A DNA stretch of 64,000 nt, taken from positions 1 through 64,000 of the forward strand of contig NZ_JAIWPR010000002.1 in the NCBI RefSeq assembly GCF_021191635.1, given 5' to 3'. The position numbers were made by a program, and so were the translations under genes. How positions within the stretch are numbered: position 1 is the stretch's first letter; the number at the start of each line of letters is the position of its first letter. This document shows positions 48,958 through 58,337 of this stretch, piece after piece. Below the pieces are notes generated by a model. That model had not been told where the DNA came from, did no database searches, and worked only from the letters and a program-made list of their open reading frames with translations. The DNA is from Alterluteimonas quercicellularis (GTDB lineage Bacteria; Pseudomonadota; Gammaproteobacteria; Xanthomonadales; Xanthomonadaceae).

Positions 48958-51804
48958 ATGACGAAGACGATGCGCGGCGCCGGCTGGCGCCACCTGCGCC
49001 GGTCGATGCTGGCCGGGTCCGTGAGCGCGGCGCTGGCCGCCTGCGGAGGCGGCGGCGGGGGCAACCGCGCCGAGCCGCCCCCGACCACGCCGCCGCCCAC
49101 CACGCCGCCGCCGACCGTGGTCGAGCCGCCGAACCCGGCCTACAGCCGCCACCTGGAGCTGACCAACGCCTACCCGGCGCTGGAGGCCGGGCTGACCGGC
49201 GAGGGCGTGGTGGTGGGCGTGGTCGACAGCGGCGTCAACCGCGAGCACCCGGCGCTGAAGGGGCGGGTGAGCGCCAACCTGGTCTACATCGGCAGCCAGG
49301 GCAACGACCTCACCGTCGACGACAAGGTCGGCCACGGCACCGCGGTCGCGCAGACCATCGCCGGCACCCCGTTCGGCCAGTGGCCGGGCGGCCTGGCGCA
49401 GGGCGCGACCATCGTCTCGGCGCGCATCATCAACGACGAGCCGCCGGACGACGACGGTAGCGGCGACGGCAACGCCGTCGACGGCGCGCTGGGCCTGGCC
49501 CCGATCCACCAGGACCTGATCCAGCGCGGCGTGCGGGTGATGAACAACTCGTGGGGCGGCCTGTACTGGGACGACGCGAACGCCACCGCGCCGATCGCCG
49601 CCGAGTACCGGCCCTTCATCGTCGACCACGGCGGGCTGGTCGTCTTCGCCGCGGGCAACCGCGAGCCCGGCGACTCGCTGGAACTGACCGACATGGCCGG
49701 CCTGCCGAGCCAGCTGGGGCCCAACGGCAGCACGCCGGCGGCGGACCTGGCGCGCGGCTGGCTGGCGGTGGTGGCGGTGGACACCGACACGCCCACCCAG
49801 CTTGCCGAGTACTCGCGCACCTGCGCCTACGCCATGAACTACTGCCTGGCCGCGCCCGGCGACGTGGTGGTCACCGGCACCGACGACGCCCCGAACGCGC
49901 CCGAGTACTGGCAGTGGAGCGGCACCTCGTTCGCCGCGCCGCAGGTCTCCGGCGCCGCCGCGCTGGTGTGGGAAGCGTTCCCGTACTTCGACAACGACCT
50001 CGTCCGCCAGACCCTGCTCGGCACCGCCACCGACATCGGCGCCGCCGGCGTGGACGAGGTGTTCGGCTACGGCCTGCTCGACGTGGGCCGCGCCGTCCAG
50101 GGCCCGGGCCGCTTCGACTGGGGCCGGGTGACCGTGGACTTCGACGGCCTGGAATCGGAGTGGTCCAACGACATCGCCGGCACCGGCGGCCTGACCAAGC
50201 GCGGCGACGGCCGGCTGGTGCTGTCCGGCGACAACACCTATTCCGGCCAGACGCGGGTGGAGGAAGGCTTCCTCCATCTCACCGGCGCGCTGCGCAATTC
50301 CGACGTCGCCATCACCGCCGGCGGCACGCTCGGCGGCGGCGGCCGGGTCGGCGGCGACGTGTCCAACCAGGGCACGCTCGCGCTCGACGCGGGCGAAGGC
50401 TTCACCGTCGGCGGCGACTACGTGCAGGGCGCGGGCGGGCGGCTGTCGGTCACCATCGGCCATGGCCTGCTGCAGGTGCAGGGCGACGCCAGCCTCGACG
50501 GGACCGTCCACGTGGCCGGCGTCCGCCCGGGCTACGTGCGCAGCGGGCGCGAGGACTTCCTGCGCGTGGACGGCACGCTCAGCGGCCGCTTCAGCCAGCT
50601 GACCTACGACGCCAACCGCGTCTTCTTCGACGGCTCGATCCGCTACGGCACCCAGACCGCCTGGCTCGACATCATCCGCCTCGACGTGCTGTCCACCGCG
50701 ACCGCGCTGGGCGGGGTCACCGCGGCGTCGCTGTCGGCGGCCGAGCGGGTCGAGAGCGCGTTCCGGCGGATCGACGATCAGCTGGCGCAGGGCCAGGGCG
50801 CGGTCGCCGACGGCTTCATCCGCACCGCCGGCGAGTTCCAGGGCATCCCCGATGCGGCCGGCGCGCGGACCGCGCTGTCCAGCCTCTCGGGCGAGCTGCA
50901 TGCGCTGGCCTCCAGCGCCACCTTCGACACCGTCGACATCGGCCGCCGCGCGCTGTCCTCGCAGCTGGCCGAGACGCTGGACCGCCCGCAGGCCGCGCGC
51001 AGCTGGCAGCGGCGGCTGGGCCTGGGCGGGGAGGGCGGCTTCGCCGCCGGGCAGTCCTCGCTCGACGGCTGGATGATCGGCCAGGACTTCCGCCTCGCCG
51101 ACGGCCTGCTGGCCGGCTTCGCCTTCGGCGAGGTCCACGCCGACAGCCGCCGCGAAGGCAGCGGCGACCGCGGCCGCGACCGCCAGCTGCAGGCGCAGCT
51201 CTACGCCGGCAAGGCGCTGGGCGGCGCGCACCTGAGCGCGCAGGTCGGGGTGGGCCGCTTCGACCGCGACCTGCGGCGCGACCTGTTCACCGGCGCGCGC
51301 TGGTCGGGCGTGCACAGCGCCTACTCGGGCGACCTGTTCAACGCCGCGGTCGAGGGCGGCTACCGCGTCGGCCTCGGCGCCGACGCGCACCTCACGCCCT
51401 ACCTGGGCGCCGAGTACACGCGGCTGGACAGCGACGGCTTCCAGGAACTGGGCGCCGAAGGCTTCGGCCTGCGCGCCGACGCCTGGACCTCCAGCCGCAG
51501 CCAGGCCATCGCCGGCCTGCGCGGCGCCTGGGACGTCGGCGCGCTGTGGACGCTGCGCGGCTACGCCGAGTGGCAGCACACGCTGTCGGCCGAAGGGCTC
51601 GACCTGGATGCGTCCTTCGTGGGCGCCGATGCCTGGTCGTCGCTCGGCGGGCTGCAGCCCGGCCGGTCCGGCGGGCTGTTCGGCCTCGGCATCGACGCCT
51701 GGGCCGGCCGCGACGCCACGTTGAGCTTCGGCTACGACCAGCGCTTCGGCCCCCGCGGCGAGGACCGCATGCTCTCGCTGCGCTACGCCCGCGGCTTCCG
51801 CTGA
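48958..51804 (+). CDS. Lipoprotein-type autotransporter subtilase (S8 peptidase)
   Basis: A 948-residue type V secreted protease. The signal ends LAAC (Cys 29) followed by a poly-Gly stretch and a Pro/Thr-rich linker, so it is probably a lipoprotein like NalP. The S8 catalytic triad is Asp 90 (VVDSGV), His 126 (VGHGTAV) and Ser 324 (GTSFAAPQ). A passenger beta-helix follows, with LSGDNTYSGQTRVEEG as the autotransporter-associated repeat, and residues of about 670-948 form the beta-barrel. The last residue is Arg rather than the usual aromatic (ends YARGFR). It is divergent from the thiolase. Confidence 0.92.
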   Translation: MTKTMRGAGWRHLRRSMLAGSVSAALAACGGGGGGNRAEPPPTTPPPTTPPPTVVEPPNPAYSRHLELTNAYPALEAGLTGEGVVVGVVDSGVNREHPALKGRVSANLVYIGSQGNDLTVDDKVGHGTAVAQTIAGTPFGQWPGGLAQGATIVSARIINDEPPDDDGSGDGNAVDGALGLAPIHQDLIQRGVRVMNNSWGGLYWDDANATAPIAAEYRPFIVDHGGLVVFAAGNREPGDSLELTDMAGLPSQLGPNGSTPAADLARGWLAVVAVDTDTPTQLAEYSRTCAYAMNYCLAAPGDVVVTGTDDAPNAPEYWQWSGTSFAAPQVSGAAALVWEAFPYFDNDLVRQTLLGTATDIGAAGVDEVFGYGLLDVGRAVQGPGRFDWGRVTVDFDGLESEWSNDIAGTGGLTKRGDGRLVLSGDNTYSGQTRVEEGFLHLTGALRNSDVAITAGGTLGGGGRVGGDVSNQGTLALDAGEGFTVGGDYVQGAGGRLSVTIGHGLLQVQGDASLDGTVHVAGVRPGYVRSGREDFLRVDGTLSGRFSQLTYDANRVFFDGSIRYGTQTAWLDIIRLDVLSTATALGGVTAASLSAAERVESAFRRIDDQLAQGQGAVADGFIRTAGEFQGIPDAAGARTALSSLSGELHALASSATFDTVDIGRRALSSQLAETLDRPQAARSWQRRLGLGGEGGFAAGQSSLDGWMIGQDFRLADGLLAGFAFGEVHADSRREGSGDRGRDRQLQAQLYAGKALGGAHLSAQVGVGRFDRDLRRDLFTGARWSGVHSAYSGDLFNAAVEGGYRVGLGADAHLTPYLGAEYTRLDSDGFQELGAEGFGLRADAWTSSRSQAIAGLRGAWDVGALWTLRGYAEWQHTLSAEGLDLDASFVGADAWSSLGGLQPGRSGGLFGLGIDAWAGRDATLSFGYDQRFGPRGEDRMLSLRYARGFR

Positions 51805-51879
51805 CCCGGCGCGGCGCCGGCCGCGCCGCGTTCCTGCGGTGCACGGGTGCGCGAGCCGGACGCGCGTGACCCGGCCCGT

Positions 51880-52059
51880 GTAGGAGCGCGCTCGCGCGCG
51901 ACAACTTCCCGCGCCATCGGTCGCGCGCAAGCGCGCTCCTACAGGGCCTGGGGTGCGCAGTGAGCGTGTCTGACGCCGCCTGCGCTCCGCTCTTGTAGGA
52001 GCGCGCTTGCGCGCGACGGGCTTTCCCGCGGCGTTTGTCGCGCGCGAGCGCGCTCCTAC
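51880..52059. repeat. Two REP pairs upstream of the RAYT gene
   Basis: Pair one: forward 51880-51902, inverse 51920-51942. Pair two: forward 51995-52017 (TTG centre), inverse 52037-52059. The 335-bp region between the autotransporter and RAYT genes contains no other gene. Confidence 0.93.
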
Positions 52060-52139
52060 AAATGGACGCGGCGTATTCCGATGCGGTCGCGCGATGGCGG
52101 CCGATACCACGCCTGCCATTGCGGCGGGACGATGGATGC

Positions 52140-52616
52140 ATGTCCGCAGACTCTCCCGCTTCGCCCGGCCATCGCGCGCTGCGCCGTGGGCGGGTGTCCC
52201 TTCCGCACGGCGTCTACCACGTCACCGTCGCCACCTGGCAGCGCAGGCCGTGGTTCGCGAACACGGTGCACGCCCGGGCAGCCTGTGTCGGCTTCACCGA
52301 CGCCACCGCATTGGGTGATGCGCGCCTGCTCGCGTGGGTGCTGATGCCCGACCATGCGCACTGGCTGCTGCAGCTCGGCGAACGTGACGGCCTGAGCCGC
52401 GTCGTCGCGCGGATGAAGGCCGCTGCCGCCCGGACCGTGCATCGTGCCGGGCTCGCCGGTCCCGTGTGGCGGCCGGCCTTCCACGATCGTGCGTTGCGGC
52501 GGGAGGAAGACCTGCGCGACGTCGCGCGGTACCTCCTCGCCAACCCGGTCAGGGCCGGCCTTGTCGAACGCTCCGCCGACTACCCCTTCCTCGGCACGAT
52601 CTGGCCGGACGTGTAG
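52140..52616 (+). CDS. REP-associated tyrosine transposase (RAYT, Y1 HUH family)
   Basis: A 158-residue single-domain HUH nuclease. The metal-binding motif is HAH (residues 72-74, in MPDHAHWLLQL) and the catalytic Tyr is probably 131 in VARYLLANPVRAGLVE, a RAYT hallmark; YHVTVATWQRRPWF is the N-terminal strand. RAYTs cut single-stranded REP sequences and are thought to spread them. Two REP pairs flank each side. The TAG stop (52614-52616) is itself inside the first downstream REP unit. An ATG 25 codons upstream (52065) is possible but its extension looks non-coding. Confidence 0.93.
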   Translation: MSADSPASPGHRALRRGRVSLPHGVYHVTVATWQRRPWFANTVHARAACVGFTDATALGDARLLAWVLMPDHAHWLLQLGERDGLSRVVARMKAAAARTVHRAGLAGPVWRPAFHDRALRREEDLRDVARYLLANPVRAGLVERSADYPFLGTIWPDV

Positions 52617-52793
52617 GAGCGCGCTTGCGCGCGAGAACAGCCCCGGGTGAAGCCCGGTCGCGCGCGAGCGCGCTCCTACAGGAGTCGCAGGGACGGAGCG
52701 CTCGACGTGGGATCGCACTCGTCCTTGTAGGAGCGCGCTTGCGCGCGACGAGCGTCGCGGGGAAAGCCCGGTCGCGCGCGAGCGCGCTCCTAC
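52613..52793. repeat. Two REP pairs downstream of the RAYT gene
   Basis: Pair one: forward 52613-52635, inverse 52657-52679. Pair two: forward 52737-52759, inverse 52771-52793. The first forward unit overlaps the last codon of the transposase gene and includes its stop. Spacers of both pairs end with AAGCCCG before the inverse unit. Confidence 0.93.
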
Positions 52794-52808
52794 AGGTCGT
52801 GCCGAGGA

Positions 52809-53966
52809 TCAGCTGCGGCCGTCGAACAGTTCGCGGCCGATCAGCATGCGGCGGATCTCGTTGGTGCCGGCGCCGATGGCGTAGAGCTTGGCATCGCGCA
52901 GGATGCGGCCGGCCGGGTACTCGTTGATGTAGCCGTTGCCGCCCAGCGCCTGGATGCCTTCCAGCGCCACCTGCACGGCGGCCTCGGACGCGTGCAGCAG
53001 GCAGCTGGCCGCGTCCACCCGCGAGCGGTGGCCGGCGTCGTAGTCGCGCGCGACCTGGTAGGCGAAGGCGCGCGAGGACTGCAGCGCGGTGTACATGTCG
53101 GCGAGCTTGGCCTGCATGATGCCGAAGGTGCCGATGGCGGCGTCGAACTGGCGGCGCTCACGCACGTAGGGCAGGGCGAGGTCGAGCGCGGCCTGCATCA
53201 GCCCGAGCGGGCCGCCGGTCAGCACCAGACGCTCGGTGTTGAGCCCGCTCATCAGCACCCGGACGCCGTGGTTCGCCTCGCCCAGCACGTTGGCGGCCGG
53301 GATCTCGCAGCCCTCGAACACCAGCTCGCAGGTGTTGGAGCCGCGCATCCCCAGCTTGTCGAGCTTCTGTGCGGTGCGGAAGCCGGGCATGCCCTTTTCG
53401 ACGATGAAGGCGGTGATGCAGCGGCTGCCCGCCTCGCGCCCGGCGGTGCGCATGTAGACGATCAGCACGTCGGCCTCGGGGCCGTTGGTGATCCACATCT
53501 TGCTGCCGTTGGCGACCCAGACGTCGCCGCGCAGCTCGGCGCGGCAGCTCATCGAGCCGACCACGTCGGAGCCGGCGCCGGGCTCGCTCATCGCCAGCGC
53601 GCCCTTCCATTCGCCGCTGCACAGCTTCGGCAGGTAGCGCTCGCGCTGGGCCTGGTCGGCGTTGGCGTACAGGTTGGAGACGCACAGGTTGGAATGCGCG
53701 CCGTAGGACAGGCCCACGGAGCCGGAGGCCCGCGAGATCTCCTCCATCGCCACCAGGTGGGCGAGGTAGCCCATCTCGCTGCCGCCGAACTCGCCGGGCA
53801 CCGTCAGCCCGAGCAGGCCCATCTCGCCGAGCTTGGGCCACAGGTCCTGCGGGAAGGCGTTCTCGCGGTCGATCGCTTCCGCGCGCGGCGCGATCTCGGC
53901 CTCGGCGAAGCGCCGCACCGCGTCGCGCAGCGCGTCGAGGTCCTCACCCAGCGGAAAGGTACGCAT
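52809..53966 (-). CDS. Isovaleryl-CoA dehydrogenase (acyl-CoA dehydrogenase)
   Basis: A 385-residue FAD enzyme of the acyl-CoA dehydrogenase fold: [10 protein letters not shown] and [12 protein letters not shown] bind FAD and substrate, [17 protein letters not shown] is typical of the isovaleryl group, and the C-terminal helix has [46 protein letters not shown]-type enzymes carry their catalytic Glu earlier than other family members, here expected near GLNTERLVL. It catalyses isovaleryl-CoA to 3-methylcrotonyl-CoA, the step before MccAB. Confidence 0.93.
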   Translation of the reverse strand: MRTFPLGEDLDALRDAVRRFAEAEIAPRAEAIDRENAFPQDLWPKLGEMGLLGLTVPGEFGGSEMGYLAHLVAMEEISRASGSVGLSYGAHSNLCVSNLYANADQAQRERYLPKLCSGEWKGALAMSEPGAGSDVVGSMSCRAELRGDVWVANGSKMWITNGPEADVLIVYMRTAGREAGSRCITAFIVEKGMPGFRTAQKLDKLGMRGSNTCELVFEGCEIPAANVLGEANHGVRVLMSGLNTERLVLTGGPLGLMQAALDLALPYVRERRQFDAAIGTFGIMQAKLADMYTALQSSRAFAYQVARDYDAGHRSRVDAASCLLHASEAAVQVALEGIQALGGNGYINEYPAGRILRDAKLYAIGAGTNEIRRMLIGRELFDGRS

Positions 53967-54000
53967 CGCCCGATCTCCCGAGAATCACGAAACAAGAATC

Positions 54001-54069
54001 CGTCGGAGCGCGATTGCACGCGACCAGGGCCGCCGTCGCGGACCCCGTCGCGCGCGGGCGCGCTCCGAC
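54001..54069. repeat. Degenerate REP pair
   Basis: A forward unit at 54001-54023 (CGTCGGAGCGCG start, diverged core) and an inverse unit at 54047-54069 (ends GCGCTCCGACG). Compensating changes (CGTCGG against CCGACG) keep the outer stem paired. Confidence 0.75.
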
Positions 54070-54076
54070 GGATCGG

Positions 54077-55177
54077 TCAGTGGCCGCGCACGCGGCCCTG
54101 GAACCGCGGCTGCGCCCGGCCCAGCGGCAGCTTCAGCTTGCCGATGACCTCGATGCGCTCCTCGGCCAGACGGTCGGCCGCCTTGTAGGTCGGGATGCCG
54201 TCGCGCTCGGCGATCTCGAAGATGCGGGTCAGGTTGTGGTAGATCGTGCGCATCATGCGCATGGCGCGCTCGCGGTTGTAGCCGTCGATCTCCAGCGACA
54301 CGTTCATCACGCCGCCGGCGTTGACCGCGTAGTCGGGCGCGTAGAGGATGCCGCGCTTCTCCACCTCGTCGCCGACCTCGTTGGTCGCCAGCTGGTTGTT
54401 GGCCGCGCCGCAGATGATCCTGGCCTTGAGCCGGGGCAGGGTGTCCTCGTTGACGGTGCCGCCCAGCGCGCAGGGCGAGTACACGTCGGCGTCGACGTCG
54501 TAGATCTCGTCCAGGCCCACGGCCTCGGCGCCGAATTCGCTGACCGCGCGGTCCACGCGGTCCTTGTTGATGTCGGTGACGAAGATCTTCGCGCCGCGCT
54601 CCTTGAGCAGCTTCACGAACTCGATGCCGACGTGGCCCAGGCCCTGCACCGCGTAGCGGTAGTTGCCGACCTCCTCGTTGCCGAACTTCTTGTTCAGCGC
54701 CGCCAGCAGGCCCTGCATGGTGCCGTAGGCGGTGAACGGCGACGGGTCGCCCGAGCCGCCGTGCACCTGGTGCACGCCGGTGACGTACTCGGTCTCGCGG
54801 TAGACGAACTCCATGTCGTTGACGTCGATGCCCACGTCCTCGGCGGTGATGTAGCGCCCGCCCAGCGACTCCACGAACTGGCCGAAGGCGCGGAACAGCG
54901 CCTCGGACTTGTCGCTGGCCGGATCGCCGATGATGACCGCCTTGCCGCCGCCGATGTTCAGGCCCGCCACCGCGTTCTTGTAGGTCATGCCGCGCGACAG
55001 GCGCAGCACGTCGTTGAGCGCGTCCTGCTCGCTCTTGTACGGCCACATGCGGGTGCCGCCCAGGGCCGGCCCGAGCACCGTGTTGTGGATCGCGATGATG
55101 GCCTTCAGGCCCGCGTCCTTGTTGTGGCAGAACACGATCTGCTCGTGGCCGTACCGGTCGAGGTGTTCGAAAATCAT
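54077..55177 (-). CDS. Leucine dehydrogenase (Glu/Leu/Phe/Val dehydrogenase family)
   Basis: A 366-residue NAD-dependent amino-acid dehydrogenase. The N-terminal substrate domain has GPALGGTRMWPY and the catalytic Lys in MTYKNAVAGLNIGGGKAVI; the Rossmann domain has VQGLGHVG, with the DINKDRVDR segment after it. Short length and GGGKAVI point to leucine or valine dehydrogenase. It oxidatively deaminates leucine to ketoisocaproate, the entry to the isovaleryl-CoA route encoded next door. The branched-chain ketoacid dehydrogenase that links the two is not in the window. Confidence 0.92.
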   Translation of the reverse strand: MIFEHLDRYGHEQIVFCHNKDAGLKAIIAIHNTVLGPALGGTRMWPYKSEQDALNDVLRLSRGMTYKNAVAGLNIGGGKAVIIGDPASDKSEALFRAFGQFVESLGGRYITAEDVGIDVNDMEFVYRETEYVTGVHQVHGGSGDPSPFTAYGTMQGLLAALNKKFGNEEVGNYRYAVQGLGHVGIEFVKLLKERGAKIFVTDINKDRVDRAVSEFGAEAVGLDEIYDVDADVYSPCALGGTVNEDTLPRLKARIICGAANNQLATNEVGDEVEKRGILYAPDYAVNAGGVMNVSLEIDGYNRERAMRMMRTIYHNLTRIFEIAERDGIPTYKAADRLAEERIEVIGKLKLPLGRAQPRFQGRVRGH

Positions 55178-55726
55178 CGCAAGCTCCGCTGCGGCGCTGT
55201 CGCGTTGGCGAGCACGCCGGTCGCTGTGGTGGGTGGTGGTTGCTGCGGCGCGGCAGCCGGAACCGGCCGCCGATGGGGGCAGCATTCTACGCAGGTCGGG
55301 TGGCAAAAGCCCGTCCGCCGGCGTGCGGTCGGCCGGGGCAGGGCGGCGCTGCAATGCAGCAAAATCAATTACATGGCCGTGGATGGCCCGTTCAGCCGAG
55401 CCGTGCGCGACTGGCGCGAGCCGAGCTGCGGCTCCACGGCGTCGATGCGGGACGGACGCCCCATCGGCCTTCGATCGCCCGGATCGGACGGGCGATGGCG
55501 CCGGCGTGGACATGGTGGCCGGGCCGTGCTCCACCTGGGGCAGGTTGGCGGGCGGCGGCCATGGCGGCGCTGCCGGGGGGCGCGTTCGCCGTGCCCGGCA
55601 CCGACTGCCCGTGGCCGGCCGCGCCGCTTCGCCGCCTCCGCCCGCACCTGACGAAGGATCGCGGACGCGCCGTGCGGGCCCGGCCCGACGATGCGATCCT
55701 GCGCGCCTTCCCCCGCGAGCCTTGCC
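55178..55726. other. Gene-free divergent interval upstream of leucine dehydrogenase
   Basis: No coding region is supported in these 549 bp: frames through it have no recognisable domain. An AT-richer patch at 55350-55375 contains the palindrome GCTGCAATGCAGC (55348-55360), a possible regulator site for the dehydrogenase gene. The segment near 55500-55720 may carry the promoter of the SDR gene; none is clear. Confidence 0.5.
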
Positions 55727-56497
55727 ATGCCGTCCAGCCTCTCCAACCAGGTCGTCCTCGTCACCGGCGGCGCGCGGGGCCTTGGCGCCGCGATCTCGCG
55801 CGCGTTCCTGCGCGAGGGCGCGCGCGTGGTGGTCAACCATTTCCGCAGCGCCGAGGCCGCGCGGGCGCTGCAGCGCGAGTTCGGCGAGGCGCGGGCGCTC
55901 CCGGTACGTGCCGACGCGACCGACCCGCGGCAGGTCAAGGCGATGTTCGCGCAGGCGCAGGCCCACTTCGGCGCAGCGATCTCGACCGTCGTCAACAATG
56001 CGCTCGTCGACTTCGCGTTCGATGGCGATGCGCGGCCGCGGGGCGAATCGATCGACTGGTCGCGCTTTTCCACCCAGTTCGAAGGCAGCGTGCGCGGCGC
56101 GCTGAACACGATCCAGGCCGCGGTGCCGGCCATGCGCGCGGCCGGCTTCGGCCGGATCGTCAACATCGGCACCAACCTGTTCCAGAACCCGGTCGTGCCG
56201 TATCACGACTACACCGCGTCGAAGGCCGCGCTGCTGTCGCTGACCCGGACCATGGCCGCCGACCTCGGTCCGCACGGCATCACCGTCAACATGCTGTCCG
56301 GCGGCCTGCTGCGCACGACCGACGCCAGCGCCGCCACGCCCGAGGCGGTGTTCGACCTGATCGCCGCCGGCACGCCGCTGCGCCGCGTGACCACGCCGGC
56401 CGAGTTCGCCGACGCGGTGCTGTTCTTCGCCTCGCCGTGGGCGCGCGCGGTCACCGGCCAGAACCTCGTCGTCGACGGCGGCCTGGTCAAGGACTAG
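55727..56497 (+). CDS. Short-chain dehydrogenase/reductase (FabG-like)
   Basis: A 256-residue classical SDR. The NAD(P) loop is TGGARGLG, and the catalytic triad residues lie in IVNIGTN (Ser position replaced by Thr/Asn-like context) and YTASK; the C-terminal GQNLVVDGGLVKD is typical of 3-oxoacyl-ACP reductase-like members. The substrate is unknown. The ATG at 55727 was chosen because the fold begins at once; twelve upstream codons are possible. It is convergent with the phospholipase gene. Confidence 0.9.
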   Translation: MPSSLSNQVVLVTGGARGLGAAISRAFLREGARVVVNHFRSAEAARALQREFGEARALPVRADATDPRQVKAMFAQAQAHFGAAISTVVNNALVDFAFDGDARPRGESIDWSRFSTQFEGSVRGALNTIQAAVPAMRAAGFGRIVNIGTNLFQNPVVPYHDYTASKAALLSLTRTMAADLGPHGITVNMLSGGLLRTTDASAATPEAVFDLIAAGTPLRRVTTPAEFADAVLFFASPWARAVTGQNLVVDGGLVKD

Positions 56498-56549
56498 GGC
56501 CTGTCAGCGCGCCAGCAGGCCCTGGCGCGCGCCATCCGGCGCGGTGCGC

Positions 56550-58106
56550 CTACAGCTGAGATTCGATCGGCAGCCAGGCCATGGCCCAGACCAGGAAGCG
56601 CTGCCAGCGGCTGGCCTCCGGCTCGTTGCCCAGCACCTGCGGCGGTTCGGCGGCGGCGTCCAGCCAGCGCAGGCGGTCGCGGCCGTCCAGGAACACGTAG
56701 TAGCTCAGCTCCGGGCTGGACAGTTCCAGGTAGATGTCGCGCACCGCCGCGCCCAGCGCCGGGTCGTCGAAGAACACGCCCATCTCGGTGTTGAGGTCGA
56801 TCGAGCGCGGGTCCATGTTGAACGAGCCGACGAAGCCGCGGCGGTCGTCCACCACGTAAGCCTTGGTGTGCAGGCTGGCGCCGCTGCTGCCGAACAGGCT
56901 GGATTCGGTGGCCACCTCGGCCCTGGTCTCGTACAGCACGATGCCGGTGCGCAGCATGCGCTGGCGGTAACGGCTGTAGCCGCTGTGCACGGCCAGCACG
57001 TCGTTGGCCACCAGCGAGTTGGTCACCACGCCGGCGTGCACGCCGCGGCGGGTCACCTTGGCCATGTAGGTCACGCCCTCGTCGCCGGGCACGAAGTAGG
57101 GCGAGATCACGAGCGCCTTGTGCTGCGCGCTGTCCAGGTCCTCCAGGATCGGCTGGATCAGCCAGCCGTCACGGCGGTCGCCGTCGCGCTTGACCGGGGG
57201 GTCGGAGACGATCCGCAGGCGGTCGCTCCAGTACGGCTCCAGCGCCTGCAGGAAGTAGCGGCGCACGCTGTCGGAGCTGTCCACGCGCTCCAGGTAGGCC
57301 TTGGCCTCGGCGCTGTGGGCCTCCTCGCGGATCGAGGCCATCACCGCCTCCAGGCGTCGTTCCGACTTGCTGTTGAGCGCGGCGATCGGCACCACCGCCT
57401 CGCTGTTCCAGAACTGGTCGAAGATGTCGCTGGCACGCTGCACCTCCGGCCCGAACAGCACCAGGTCCAGGTCGCGGAAGTTCATGTCCTGCGAGGCGTC
57501 GAAGTACTCCAGGCCCACGTTGCGCCCGCCCACCACCGCCACCCGCCCGTCGGCGATCCAGGCCTTGTTGTGCATGCGGTGGGTGATGCTCCACATCCGC
57601 TGCACCATCTCCAGCAGCCGGCCCAGCCCGTCGCGGTTGCGGAACGGGTTGTAGACCCGGATCTCGATGTTGGGGTGCTGGTCGAAGGCCAGCAGCGCGC
57701 CGTCCTTGCCCTTGGTGTTGATGTCGTCGAGCAGCATCCGCACCCGCACCCCGCGCTCGGCGGCCTGCCAGATCTCGTTGAGCAGCAGGTGGCCGGTGAG
57801 GTCGTCCTTCCAGATGTAGTACTGCAGGTCCAGGCTGCGCCCGGCCTGGCGGGTGGACAGCGCCCGCGCGGCGAAGGCGTCCAGGCCGTCGGGCACCAGG
57901 ATGGTCCCGGTCATGCCCGGATTGCGGTCCAGCAGCGGCATCAGCTCGCGGTCGAGCGCGGTCTGGTCGCGCTGCACCGGCAGCGCGTGGCTGGGCGCGC
58001 CGGTGGCCTTGGGGGTCAGGTGGTCGGCCAGCAGCAGGCCGCTGGCGACCAGGACCAGCAGGCCCACCAGTCCCCAGGCGAAGAGTCTCTTCAAGCGCTT
58101 GCGCAT
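56550..58106 (-). CDS. Phospholipase D-family protein (cardiolipin synthase-like)
   Basis: A 518-residue membrane-anchored protein: one N-terminal helix (AWGLVGLLVLVASGLLLADHL), then two PLD domains. Each has the HKD motif: HRMHNKAWIADGR and SLHTKAYVVDDR, with GGRNVGLEY and GSFNMDPRS after them. This two-HKD layout with a periplasmic orientation resembles ClsC-type synthases, which join phosphatidyl groups to make cardiolipin. Hydrolase activity is an alternative. The TAG stop lies in GTAGGCGC, possibly a decayed REP unit. Confidence 0.92.
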   Translation of the reverse strand: MRKRLKRLFAWGLVGLLVLVASGLLLADHLTPKATGAPSHALPVQRDQTALDRELMPLLDRNPGMTGTILVPDGLDAFAARALSTRQAGRSLDLQYYIWKDDLTGHLLLNEIWQAAERGVRVRMLLDDINTKGKDGALLAFDQHPNIEIRVYNPFRNRDGLGRLLEMVQRMWSITHRMHNKAWIADGRVAVVGGRNVGLEYFDASQDMNFRDLDLVLFGPEVQRASDIFDQFWNSEAVVPIAALNSKSERRLEAVMASIREEAHSAEAKAYLERVDSSDSVRRYFLQALEPYWSDRLRIVSDPPVKRDGDRRDGWLIQPILEDLDSAQHKALVISPYFVPGDEGVTYMAKVTRRGVHAGVVTNSLVANDVLAVHSGYSRYRQRMLRTGIVLYETRAEVATESSLFGSSGASLHTKAYVVDDRRGFVGSFNMDPRSIDLNTEMGVFFDDPALGAAVRDIYLELSSPELSYYVFLDGRDRLRWLDAAAEPPQVLGNEPEASRWQRFLVWAMAWLPIESQL

Positions 58107-58158
58107 GCCCTGTTCCGCCGTACCGCCGAAAATCCAGCCGCGATTGTAGCGATGCCCC

Positions 58159-58200
58159 GCAGGAGCGCGCTTCGCCGGCCGTCGTCGCGCGAGCAGCGCT
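58159..58200. repeat. Degenerate REP remnant
   Basis: A start GCAGGAGCGCGCTTCGCC (58159 on) and a GTCGCGCGAGCAGCGCT stretch near 58184-58200 look like a damaged pair within the 231-bp divergent region between the phospholipase and papain-like genes. TTGTAGCG near 58144 may be part of a promoter. Confidence 0.5.
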
Positions 58201-58337
58201 TCGCCCGCGGCCGGACCGGAACCCCGGCCTTTGCGCCGCGGGTCGCGGACGGCGCGACGGGCCGCAGGCATGCTGTGGCTTCGGCCGGGCCCACCGGCCG
58301 GCCCCCACGCCCGCGCCACCACCAGGAGGGAACCGCC

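Noticed and set aside
55178-55726. Short open frames in the interval upstream of leucine dehydrogenase
   Set aside because: None has a plausible ribosome site, recognisable domain or natural composition; they overlap in several frames, as expected for GC-rich non-coding DNA.
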